Source: DAOSVX01 sp035379765
Lineage (GTDB): Bacteria > Bacillota_I > Bacilli_A > RF39 > UBA660
Direction of reading: 5' to 3'
Assembly (NCBI GenBank): GCA_035379765.1
Contig: DAOSVX010000012.1
Location: forward strand, 1-14,932
DNA: 14,932 nucleotides
The notes beneath the pieces were generated by a model that saw nothing but the letters and a program-made list of their open reading frames with translations, was not told the origin of the DNA and ran no database searches. The position numbers and the translations under genes were made by a program. Shown here one piece after another: positions 1 to 6,971 of the stretch (position 1 is its first letter; every line of letters starts with the position of its first letter).

Positions 1-36
1 ATAATCTAAATTGAAATAATACAATATTTTTTTGTT

Positions 37-2514
37 TTATAATTTAAAATCATCTAAAAAAGTATCTATAGTTATTTCTTCTGGCTCTTTTTTACAAGTA
101 ATTTCTTCTTTATTACTCTGATATTTAAATATTTCGGCATTTTTATAAATATCTATAAACTCTTCTTTACTGATTGTTTTACCTGTACTTATTAAATCCA
201 TAATAGGTATCTCACTATTTTTTATTTCCTTTATTTCGTCATTGAATTTTAAACCAATAACATCTTTAGTATCAGTTATTAAGCATTTTAAAATAGTATA
301 GTTTACACTTTTAACATTTTTAATAAGTCTTAGTCCTTTTCGAGCTCTATTTTGGTCCTCTAAATCAGTTAGTTTTAATCTCTTAGCGGTTTTATTATTT
401 GTAAAGACATCTAAATATTCATTTTCCGAATTAAATGTTAAACCACTTATTACTTCATCTTCTTTTATTTTTATTCCTTTTACTCCACTTGATTTTAAAC
501 CAGTACTTGGTATTAAATCACTATTAAATACCAAGTAATAACCATTTCTAGTTATTATTACAACTTTTTTTCTAGCCAATTTAACATCAATTACTTCGTC
601 GTTTTCTTTTAGTTTTATAACTGTGTTTGGTTTATTACCCCTAGTTTTATTAAATAAACTAGAGTTAGCTCTTTTTATATTACCATTTTTAGTTACTATT
701 ACAACTTCAAAAGATTTTTTAGATAAAAGAATACTATTAATAATTCTTTCACCATCTTTTAAAGGAACAATGCTACTTATGTGCTTACCAAGATCTTTCC
801 ATTTTAAATCAGGTATTAGATGAACTGGAAGATAAATATAATTACCTAATGATGTAAATAAAACAATGTTATCTAAAGTAGTAGTTTCATATTTATCTAA
901 AACATAGTCACCACTTTTTAATAAAGTCTCTTCTGTAGCACTAGCAAATGATTTTAAGCTAACTTTTTTTAAATAACCATCATTAGTAATAATAACTATA
1001 ACATTCTCTTTAGCTATTAAATCTTGTTTATCTATTTTAATTTCGGTTATTTCATCTCTTATAACGGTTCTTCTTGGAATAGAATATTCTTTTTTTATTT
1101 TTTTTAGTTCATATTTCATAACTTCTTTTAACTTTTCGGGACTATTTAAAATGCTTTCTAAAGCTTTAATATATTGTTTTAACTGGCTTAATTTATTTTC
1201 TAATTCTAAAACATCCGTATTAGTTAATTTATATAACTGTAAAATAACTATTGCTTTTGCTTGAACACTAGTAAAATTATATTCTTTTACTAAGTTTTCT
1301 TCAGCATCTTGCTTATTTTTAGACCTTCTAATTGTTCTAATAACATCATCTAGTATCGATAAGGCTTTAATAAGACCTTCAACAATATGATATTCTTTGC
1401 TATAAGCATCTAAGTCAAACTTACTTCTTTTCGTTATTACTTCTTTTTGATGAGCTATATAAGCATCTAATAGTTCTAATACTCCTAATGTTAGGGGTCT
1501 TCTATTTACAATAGCTACCATATTATAATTATATGATACTTGTAGTTCTGTACTTTTTAATAAATAGTTTAAAATAGTTTCTTTATTAGCACCGTTTTTT
1601 AAATCGACAACAATTCTTAATCCTTCCCTGTCAGTTTCATCTCTTACTTCACTTATACCATCGATTTTTTTATCTATTCTAATAGCTTCTATTTTACTTA
1701 CTAAAGAAGCTTTATTAACTTCAAAAGGAATCTCTGTAACAACTATTTGATTCTTACCAGCAGCTTTTTTAAAGTCTATCTTACTTCTAACAATTACTCT
1801 TCCTTTGCCAGTCTTTAAAGCATCAATTATACCTTCTTTGCCTTCTGCTATTCCTCCAGTAGGAAAATCGGGACCTTTTATAATATCTAAAATACTATCT
1901 AAACGACAATTAGGAGAATCTATTCTTTTAATAGTAGCATCAATTACTTCTCCTAAATTATGAGGAGGAATATTAGTTGCATACCCTGCTGATATACCAT
2001 TAGCTCCATTTACTAATAAATTTGGAAATTTAGCTGGCAGAACAGTCGGTTCTAAAAAGCGATCATCAAAGTTTGGTGACCAAGAAACAGTATCTTTTTC
2101 TAAATCTTTAAGTAATTCATTACTTATCTTAGCTAATCTAGCTTCAGTATAACGATAAGCAGCAGCAGAATCACCATCCATAGATCCATTGTTACCATGT
2201 ATATCAATTAAAACATGATTTTGTTTCCACCATTGACTCATTCTAACCATCGCATCATAAACAGATGTATCACCATGAGGATGATATTTACCTAATACAT
2301 CTCCTACTGTAGCTGCACATTTTATATAACCTTTTTCATGAGTATTATTAGCTTTATACATTGCATATAAAATTCTTCTTTGAACAGGTTTTAAACCATC
2401 TCTAACATCTGGTATAGCTCTATCTTGAATAATCTCTTTAGCATATTTACCAAAACGATCACCCATTATTTCTTCTAAAGCATAATCTTCTATTTTTTTA
2501 AATACATCTTGCAT
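37..2514 (-). CDS. parC: DNA topoisomerase IV subunit A (ParC)
   Basis: Breakage-reunion subunit of topoisomerase IV, which acts with ParE to decatenate daughter chromosomes. The 825-residue protein opens with the GyrA/ParC winged-helix core. The IPDVRDGLKPVQRRILYAM motif is at about residues 34-52, the quinolone-pocket motif HPHGDTSVYDAM at 78-89, and the catalytic tyrosine (Y122) lies in AYRYTEARL. A tower and C-gate coiled coil follow at about 370-480, then a degenerate beta-pinwheel from about 490 on. The pinwheel has RGNK, GVKG and RKGLR blade signatures but no clean gyrase GyrA box. That absence, plus the ParC-like MSQWWKQNH and IHGNNG segments and the parE partner upstream, favours ParC over GyrA. 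The ATG lies 9 bases after the parE stop and has a strong GGAGGG Shine-Dalgarno that begins right after that stop. No terminator is visible in the 36 bases left in the window, so the transcript may continue. The pocket residue equivalent to E. coli GyrA Ser83 is Thr; the Asp87 equivalent is present. Confidence 0.95.
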   Translation of the reverse strand: MQDVFKKIEDYALEEIMGDRFGKYAKEIIQDRAIPDVRDGLKPVQRRILYAMYKANNTHEKGYIKCAATVGDVLGKYHPHGDTSVYDAMVRMSQWWKQNHVLIDIHGNNGSMDGDSAAAYRYTEARLAKISNELLKDLEKDTVSWSPNFDDRFLEPTVLPAKFPNLLVNGANGISAGYATNIPPHNLGEVIDATIKRIDSPNCRLDSILDIIKGPDFPTGGIAEGKEGIIDALKTGKGRVIVRSKIDFKKAAGKNQIVVTEIPFEVNKASLVSKIEAIRIDKKIDGISEVRDETDREGLRIVVDLKNGANKETILNYLLKSTELQVSYNYNMVAIVNRRPLTLGVLELLDAYIAHQKEVITKRSKFDLDAYSKEYHIVEGLIKALSILDDVIRTIRRSKNKQDAEENLVKEYNFTSVQAKAIVILQLYKLTNTDVLELENKLSQLKQYIKALESILNSPEKLKEVMKYELKKIKKEYSIPRRTVIRDEITEIKIDKQDLIAKENVIVIITNDGYLKKVSLKSFASATEETLLKSGDYVLDKYETTTLDNIVLFTSLGNYIYLPVHLIPDLKWKDLGKHISSIVPLKDGERIINSILLSKKSFEVVIVTKNGNIKRANSSLFNKTRGNKPNTVIKLKENDEVIDVKLARKKVVIITRNGYYLVFNSDLIPSTGLKSSGVKGIKIKEDEVISGLTFNSENEYLDVFTNNKTAKRLKLTDLEDQNRARKGLRLIKNVKSVNYTILKCLITDTKDVIGLKFNDEIKEIKNSEIPIMDLISTGKTISKEEFIDIYKNAEIFKYQSNKEEITCKKEPEEITIDTFLDDFKL

Positions 2515-2523
2515 AATACCCTC

Positions 2524-4428
2524 CTAATTACGATAATCATCTTCTAAGGTGAATTCGACGTTTTCTTCTATCCATTCTTTTCTTGGCTCCACTTTATCTC
2601 CCATTAAAACATTTACTCTTTTATCAGCTAAAGCAGCATCAGAAATATTAACTCTAATTAAACTTCTAGTATCAGGACTCATGGTTGTTTCCCATAGTTG
2701 ATCGGCATTCATTTCACCAAGTCCTTTATATCTTTGAATATTATATTTACCAGAATTTTCATTTTTAATTGTTTCTAATTCAGAATCAGTATAAGCATAA
2801 AAATGTTTTTTGTCATAACTTATTTTATATAAAGGCGGTAAAGCAATAAAAAGTTTCCCTTTTTCAATTAAACCACGCATATAACGATAAAAGAAAGTTA
2901 ATAAAAGGATTTGAATGTGAGCTCCATCGACATCAGCATCAGTCATTATAATTACTTTATCATAGTTAGAATCGGCCACCATAAAATCTGATCCTACTCC
3001 TGCCCCAATAGTATGAATAATGGTATTTATTTCTTCGTTTTTTAATATTTCTTCCATAGAAGCTTTTTCCGTATTAATAACTTTACCACGCAAAGGCAAG
3101 ATAGCTTGAAATTTACGATCTCTTCCTCCTTTAGCACTACCTCCTGCTGAATCTCCTTCAACTAAAAAGAGCTCATTTATCTTGGGATTTTTACTTTGAG
3201 CAGGCGAAAGTTTACCAGAGAGATTTTTTTCTATCTTACTCTTTGATTTACCATTGCGAGCTTCCTCACGAGCTTTACGAGCTGCTTCTCTTGCTAGTTT
3301 ACTTTTTTCTACTTTTTCAATTATATTAGTAGCCGTTTCTCTATTTTCTTCTAAAAAGAATTTTAAATTTTCATAAACAATATTTTCTGTTATACTACGA
3401 GCTTCTGGAGTACCTAATTTACCTTTAGTTTGACCTTCAAATTGAAGTTTTTCTTCTTTAATACGCAAACTAATAACTGCACTAAGTCCTTCTCTAACAT
3501 CACTGCCTTCAAATTGTTTACTTTTATTTTTTAATAAATTATTGTTTTTAGCATAGTCATTAAAAGCTTTAGTAAGACCAGTTTTAAATCCCACTTCATG
3601 AGTACCACCATCTACTGTTTTAACATTATTTACAAAAGAAATAATGTTTTCATTATAAGAATCAGTATATTGTAAAGCAACACTTACTTCTATTCCGTTT
3701 TTTTCATTACCAAAACTAACTGGTTTATGTAATACTTTTTTATCTTGATTAATATATTTAACAAAATCAATTAAACCTTCAGCATATTTAAATTCATTTT
3801 CTTTATTATCTTCAACATCAATAACTGTTGCTTTTAATCCACTTAATAAGAAAGCGCTTTCTTGCATTCTTTCACAAATAGTTGTGTAACTAAAATTAAC
3901 ATATTTAAATATATTGGGATCTGGTAAAAAAGTTACTGTAGTTCCAGTTTTCTTAGTTTTACCAATTTGTTTTAAAGGAGTATCTAGCATTCCTCCATCT
4001 TTAAATTTAATATTAGATATTAACCCGTCACGATAGATAGTAACATCCATATATTTAGACAAAGCATTTACAACGCTGGCGCCTACCCCATGTAAACCTC
4101 CAGACACCTTATATCCACCCTCATCAAATTTACCACCAGCATGTAAAACTGTATATATAACTTCAGGAGTACTTTTACCACTAGAATGTTTACCTATTGG
4201 AACACCACGGCCATGGTCCTCAACAGTCAAACTATGATCTTTATTAATTGTGACTTTTATTTCATCACCATAACCATTTATTACTTCATCTATGGCATTA
4301 TCAATAATTTCCCATGCTAAATGATGCATTCCTCTTTTGTCAGTTGAACCAATATACATACCTGGTCTTTTTCTAACTGCATCTAGTCCTTCTAATATTT
4401 TTATAGAGCTTTCATCATATTTTGCCAT
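2524..4428 (-). CDS. parE: DNA topoisomerase IV subunit B (ParE)
   Basis: ATPase subunit of topoisomerase IV and partner of the downstream ParC. The 634 residues carry the full GHKL ATPase: general-base E40 and N44 in EIIDNAIDE, DHGRGVP at 71-77, GGLHGVGASVVNALS from 110, and the K-loop QTKGKLG at 333-339. The TOPRIM domain has E424 in VEGDSAGGSAKGG and the metal-binding DADVD at 497-501. The family signature RYKGLGEMN is at 566-574. The compact length without the long gyrase B insertion, the MAKYDESSIKILEGL start and pairing with a ParC-type A subunit favour ParE over GyrB. The start is preceded by GGTGA about 9 bases upstream. An extended -10 promoter lies only about 20 bases before the ATG, directly after the terminator of the preceding gene, so parE-parC looks like an independent two-gene operon. 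Confidence 0.95.
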   Translation of the reverse strand: MAKYDESSIKILEGLDAVRKRPGMYIGSTDKRGMHHLAWEIIDNAIDEVINGYGDEIKVTINKDHSLTVEDHGRGVPIGKHSSGKSTPEVIYTVLHAGGKFDEGGYKVSGGLHGVGASVVNALSKYMDVTIYRDGLISNIKFKDGGMLDTPLKQIGKTKKTGTTVTFLPDPNIFKYVNFSYTTICERMQESAFLLSGLKATVIDVEDNKENEFKYAEGLIDFVKYINQDKKVLHKPVSFGNEKNGIEVSVALQYTDSYNENIISFVNNVKTVDGGTHEVGFKTGLTKAFNDYAKNNNLLKNKSKQFEGSDVREGLSAVISLRIKEEKLQFEGQTKGKLGTPEARSITENIVYENLKFFLEENRETATNIIEKVEKSKLAREAARKAREEARNGKSKSKIEKNLSGKLSPAQSKNPKINELFLVEGDSAGGSAKGGRDRKFQAILPLRGKVINTEKASMEEILKNEEINTIIHTIGAGVGSDFMVADSNYDKVIIMTDADVDGAHIQILLLTFFYRYMRGLIEKGKLFIALPPLYKISYDKKHFYAYTDSELETIKNENSGKYNIQRYKGLGEMNADQLWETTMSPDTRSLIRVNISDAALADKRVNVLMGDKVEPRKEWIEENVEFTLEDDYRN

Positions 4429-4448
4429 ATACTATATTCACCATAAAA

Positions 4449-4457
4449 ATTATACCA
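4449..4457 (-). promoter_or_regulatory. Extended -10 promoter of parE-parC
   Basis: On the minus strand TGGTATAAT is a perfect consensus -10 with a TGn extension. The expected start is about 14 bases before the parE ATG, giving a very short leader. No recognisable -35 exists: the position is occupied by the T-rich tail of the preceding gene's terminator. Confidence 0.7.
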
Positions 4458-4463
4458 TGTAAA

Positions 4464-4495
4464 GAACTAAAAAAAAAGAACTTAAAGTTCTTTTT
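4464..4495 (-). terminator. Intrinsic terminator of the proline-rich membrane protein gene
   Basis: The stem pairs 4473-4481 with 4487-4495 (AAAAAGAAC/GTTCTTTTT), with a five-base loop that contains the TAA stop. A run of Us follows in the transcript. The terminator therefore overlaps the last codons of the gene. Confidence 0.8.
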
Positions 4496-5105
4496 CATCA
4501 GCATTTAACTTAGGCAACTCGTTTTCATCATTTACTTTAAAACTGATTTTTTCCTCAGTTTCCCTTGGTTTTGGTTCAGGAGTATTAAGAGTTGGCTCAA
4601 TATCTTTTGTTACTTCCGGAGTCGGAGTTTCTGGAGCAGTTGGTATAACAACTGTTGGCTCTTCTACTTTAGGCTCTGGAGCTATTAACGGATCCCTAGG
4701 AGGCATCGTTGGAGTAACGGGAATAACTGTTGTTTTACCCATTTCCATATTAAATTCTGGCTTAGGTTCTTCTACTGGTTTATCCATCATAGGTTCGACT
4801 ACAGGAGTTACTTCTGGCTTTGGCTTAACTTCTTCATTTAGTTTATCTTTTAAAGTAGCCAAATCCTCTGGTTTAAATTCTTTTGTTGCATCTAATGATT
4901 CTTCTTTAACAGGACTAGGATTAGTATCTGTAATAACTGATTTCTCAGTTGCTTCTTGCATTACCTTTTCCTTAGGATTATTTGGTTCTTTCTTTTTCTT
5001 TCCACTTAATAAAATAACTAAAAATAAAATTAATAAAACCAGGATAGCTCCACCTACTATATATACAAAGTATTCGCTTTCATACAAGGTATTTAAAAAT
5101 TCCAT
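4482..5105 (-). CDS. Single-pass membrane protein with a long Pro/Glu/Thr-rich tail
   Basis: I do not recognise a family with a known function. The 207-residue protein has a short N-terminus, one strongly hydrophobic segment at about residues 13-34 (VYIVGGAILVLLILFLVILL), and then a GKKKK basic stop-transfer. By the positive-inside rule the long tail is probably cytoplasmic. Residues 40-207 are low-complexity and acidic, rich in P, E, T, V and K (many PEP, PKPE and TPE motifs), and are likely disordered. There are no cysteines and no enzyme motif. The gene has its own promoter just after the HD-GYP gene stop and ends in a terminator. The ATG is preceded by AGGTGGTG at suitable spacing. It could be a membrane scaffold or a divisome/cell-shape accessory protein, but nothing in the sequence decides this. 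Confidence 0.75.
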   Translation of the reverse strand: MEFLNTLYESEYFVYIVGGAILVLLILFLVILLSGKKKKEPNNPKEKVMQEATEKSVITDTNPSPVKEESLDATKEFKPEDLATLKDKLNEEVKPKPEVTPVVEPMMDKPVEEPKPEFNMEMGKTTVIPVTPTMPPRDPLIAPEPKVEEPTVVIPTAPETPTPEVTKDIEPTLNTPEPKPRETEEKISFKVNDENELPKLNADEKEL

Positions 5106-5133
5106 CTTTTTTCACCACCTTTATTCTACAAAT

Positions 5134-5162
5134 AGAATATCACAATTGATTTTTTTAAGCAA
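5134..5162 (-). promoter_or_regulatory. Promoter of the proline-rich membrane protein gene
   Basis: Minus-strand TTGCTT (5157-5162), a 17-base spacer, and TATTCT (5134-5139) with a TGA extension. It begins three bases past the HD-GYP stop codon. The -10 lies in one arm of a 6-base inverted repeat (TATTCT/AGAATA, 5122-5139), which could be an operator or an early-transcript hairpin. Confidence 0.6.
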
Positions 5163-5165
5163 GTA

Positions 5166-6032
5166 TTATTTTTGGAGCTTACTTTTAATAAATTCAGTTG
5201 TTAATTCAGGATCATATTTTATACCTTTGCCGCCTTCTTCTACTGGAGTTATACAAAGTAGTAATTCTCTTAAAGCTTTATCTTTATTTACTTTTGTCTT
5301 ATAACTTCTTCTCGTAACCATGGCATCGTAAGAATCAATAATAGCAATAATTCGAGCCTCGTAGTTTATTTTGGTTTTCTTTAATCCTTTAGGATATCCA
5401 CTACCATCATATCTTTCGTGATGTTCTTTAATAATAAGGGCCATATTCTTTGGTACTAAATAACTACCTATAACAGGATGAGCCTTAATAGTTTGAAATT
5501 CAAAAGTATTAAGTCTTCCTTTTTTATTAAGTATCTTATTAGGTATTCCTGCTTTACCTATATCGTGAAGTAATCCATAGATAAATAAATTATTAACATA
5601 ATTTTTAGGGAATTTTAAATATTCCCCAAATTTCTTAGTTTCATTTCCTACTCTAATACTATGATTTAACTCATGATGGTTTAAATTACCTTTTTTAAAA
5701 GTTTCATCTAATAATAATAAAGCATTTTTAATGTATTCTGACTGCTTTTTCTTACCAAGTAAGTATTTGTTCATTTCATGAATTAAATCGTCCATATGGT
5801 CTTTATAATCATCTATATAATATACTTTTACTTCGATGTTTTTTAAAAATTCTTTTACTTTACTTGTTAATTTTTTGCCACTAATAAAAACATCAACATA
5901 AATAAAAGAAGAAATTAAGTTTTTCATTTCGATTTCTTTAAAAGTATACAAACCGTTTATTTTAAATAACAATAAATCCAGTTCTTCTTCACTTATATTA
6001 CTATATCCTAAAACAAAACTTCCTTTTATCAT
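5166..6032 (-). CDS. HD-GYP domain phosphohydrolase (probable cyclic-dinucleotide phosphodiesterase)
   Basis: The HD-GYP domain spans about residues 115-285 of 288 and all hallmarks are present. These are a metal-ligand histidine at NHSIRVG (H124), the HDIGK box (H156, D157), IPNKIL, and KAHP (H185). They are followed by HHERYDGSGYPKGL at 204-217 and the distal aspartate in IIDSYDAM (D233), then RRSY. Known members hydrolyse c-di-GMP or related cyclic dinucleotides with a bi- or trinuclear metal centre. Residues 1-80 are an unassigned N-terminal region with short alternating strand/helix character. It lacks a clear receiver phospho-acceptor motif, so the input signal is unknown. No membrane segment is visible, so the protein is probably cytosolic. 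No diguanylate cyclase lies in the window. The start has AGGTG at close spacing. There is no terminator before the next gene, so readthrough is possible. Confidence 0.9.
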   Translation of the reverse strand: MIKGSFVLGYSNISEEELDLLLFKINGLYTFKEIEMKNLISSFIYVDVFISGKKLTSKVKEFLKNIEVKVYYIDDYKDHMDDLIHEMNKYLLGKKKQSEYIKNALLLLDETFKKGNLNHHELNHSIRVGNETKKFGEYLKFPKNYVNNLFIYGLLHDIGKAGIPNKILNKKGRLNTFEFQTIKAHPVIGSYLVPKNMALIIKEHHERYDGSGYPKGLKKTKINYEARIIAIIDSYDAMVTRRSYKTKVNKDKALRELLLCITPVEEGGKGIKYDPELTTEFIKSKLQK

Positions 6033-6051
6033 CTATACACCTATCATAGTA

Positions 6052-6060
6052 ATATTAACA
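6052..6060 (-). promoter_or_regulatory. Possible extended -10 promoter of the HD-GYP gene
   Basis: Minus-strand TGTTAATAT lies between the terminator of the 113-residue protein gene and the HD-GYP start, leaving a leader of about 13 bases that contains the AGGTG ribosome-binding site. An alternative -10 (TATGAT) lies closer to the ATG but would leave the ribosome-binding site untranscribed. No convincing -35 is present. Confidence 0.4.
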
Positions 6061-6070
6061 CACTAAGAGC

Positions 6071-6097
6071 CAAAAAAAAAGCCTTCAATGAAGACTT
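6071..6097 (-). terminator. Intrinsic terminator of the PH-like/113-residue gene operon
   Basis: An eight-base stem (6079-6086 with 6090-6097, one G-U pair), a three-base loop, and then about nine Us in the transcript. The stem starts immediately after the stop codon at 6098-6100. Confidence 0.8.
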
Positions 6098-6439
6098 TTA
6101 TTCACATCTATCGCTTTCTAAGCTAGCATCTTTTGTCCAGAAAGGACCAAACTCTATAGCTTGAAAACAATCACGATCATAATCATATACTTTATAGCCT
6201 AATCCCGTACAAACATCAACTGTTCCATCATCATAAGTAACGGTTTCATTCTTTAAACAAAAGATTGGTTCTTTTTCCGCCTGAACTTTCAAAAAGTCCG
6301 TTATACAAATAGCCATCCAACCAAGTACTATAACCCATAATACAATGTTGACTATTTTGCCAAACAAACTTCTTTCGCCATCTTTACGACTATTTTTCTT
6401 TTCTTCTTTTACTAATTCTTTTACTTCTTTTTCTTCCAT
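6098..6439 (-). CDS. Small single-pass membrane protein with a cysteine-containing extracytoplasmic domain
   Basis: I recognise no functional family. The 113-residue protein has a charged N-terminus (residues 1-25, rich in E, K and R) and a transmembrane helix at about 29-48 (IVNIVLWVIVLGWMAICITDF). The remaining roughly 60-residue domain should face outward because the basic N-terminus stays inside. That domain holds four cysteines (in IFCLK, DVCTG, RDCFQ and the C-terminal RCE) and a compact stretch with YDDGTVDVCTGLGYKVYDYDRD followed by EFGPFW. Paired cysteines suggest disulfide bonding or metal binding. It is translated 17 bases after the PH-like gene from AGGAAGG and shares that gene's terminator, so the two are probably co-expressed. 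Similar short orphan membrane proteins occur in gut Firmicutes, but I cannot assign a role. Confidence 0.75.
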   Translation of the reverse strand: MEEKEVKELVKEEKKNSRKDGERSLFGKIVNIVLWVIVLGWMAICITDFLKVQAEKEPIFCLKNETVTYDDGTVDVCTGLGYKVYDYDRDCFQAIEFGPFWTKDASLESDRCE

Positions 6440-6456
6440 AAATAAAACCTTCCTTT

Positions 6457-6906
6457 CTAATCAAAATTAAATTTATTTTCGATTAATCTATTTATGTCTT
6501 CTTTCTTAAGTTGTTGTTTAGTAATTACTCTTTCAATTACATTATATAAAACTCTTAAACGAGCTTTATCAGCATCATTCATTTTAATAAACTTTAATCT
6601 TAAAGGGTACCCGCTTACTAAAAATGACATTTCAGCTCCACTTGGTTTAAATACGATTGATGCTGAAGAAATAATTAAATAAGGGATTGTAAATACTTCT
6701 TTAGTATTTTTTAAAGACATCTTAGTATCAAATAACACTATTTTCTTATCCGTAAATACACCGTGATCTCTAAGCGTCTTATAACTAGCTAATATTACTT
6801 CATCTTCAAAGACATAATCATTGATATATTTTGGTAAATTAGCCTTTTCAACATACCTAGAAAAATAAAAATATTTCGTAATTTCCTTATATTTAACATA
6901 AGCCAT
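6457..6906 (-). CDS. Bacterial PH-like domain protein
   Basis: The 149-residue protein matches the pattern of small bacterial pleckstrin-homology-like proteins. An alpha-beta lead-in is followed by DHGVFTDKKIVLFDT (about residues 47-61), IPYLIISSASIVFKPSG (74-90), a further strand pair ending in LRLKFIKM, and a C-terminal helix from about 113. The order 'switch-like GVFTDK, conserved IPY, paired strands, final helix' is typical of this fold. The biochemical role of these proteins is mostly undefined. There is no signal peptide or membrane segment. The gene starts an operon with the small membrane protein downstream (17-base gap), so it may work at the inner membrane face. The start is supported by GGTG 7 bases upstream and an extended -10 promoter. 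The fold is inferred from pattern only. Confidence 0.7.
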   Translation of the reverse strand: MAYVKYKEITKYFYFSRYVEKANLPKYINDYVFEDEVILASYKTLRDHGVFTDKKIVLFDTKMSLKNTKEVFTIPYLIISSASIVFKPSGAEMSFLVSGYPLRLKFIKMNDADKARLRVLYNVIERVITKQQLKKEDINRLIENKFNFD

Positions 6907-6923
6907 ATTTCTTCACCATCCTA

Positions 6924-6932
6924 ATTGTAGCA
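6924..6932 (-). promoter_or_regulatory. Extended -10 promoter of the PH-like operon
   Basis: Minus-strand TGCTACAAT, lying right after the U-tract of the giant surface-protein terminator. The -35 position falls in that T-run, the same arrangement as at parE. Confidence 0.55.
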
Positions 6933-6937
6933 TATAA

Positions 6938-6971
6938 TAAAAAAAAACTAAAGTAGTAAACTACTTTAGTT
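6938..6971 (-). terminator. Intrinsic terminator of the giant surface-protein gene
   Basis: A perfect 11-base stem (AACTAAAGTAG at 6946-6956 with 6961-6971), a four-base loop and a run of about ten Us. The TAA stop (6966-6968) lies inside the stem, which confirms that the open reading frame really ends here and is not missing a downstream exported anchor. Confidence 0.9.

Noticed and set aside
623..823. Plus-strand open frame of 66 codons inside parC
   Set aside because: It lies opposite a strongly conserved gene, has no ribosome-binding site, and its composition is that of an antisense shadow.
5140..5185. Possible terminator after the HD-GYP gene (AAGTAAG pairing with CTTGCTT)
   Set aside because: The seven-base pairing has a 14-base loop and is followed by a run of As, not Us, in the transcript.
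6494..6682. Plus-strand open frame of 62 codons opposite the PH-like gene
   Set aside because: No ribosome-binding site and no recognisable protein; the opposite strand is a coherent folded-domain protein with promoter and ribosome-binding site.
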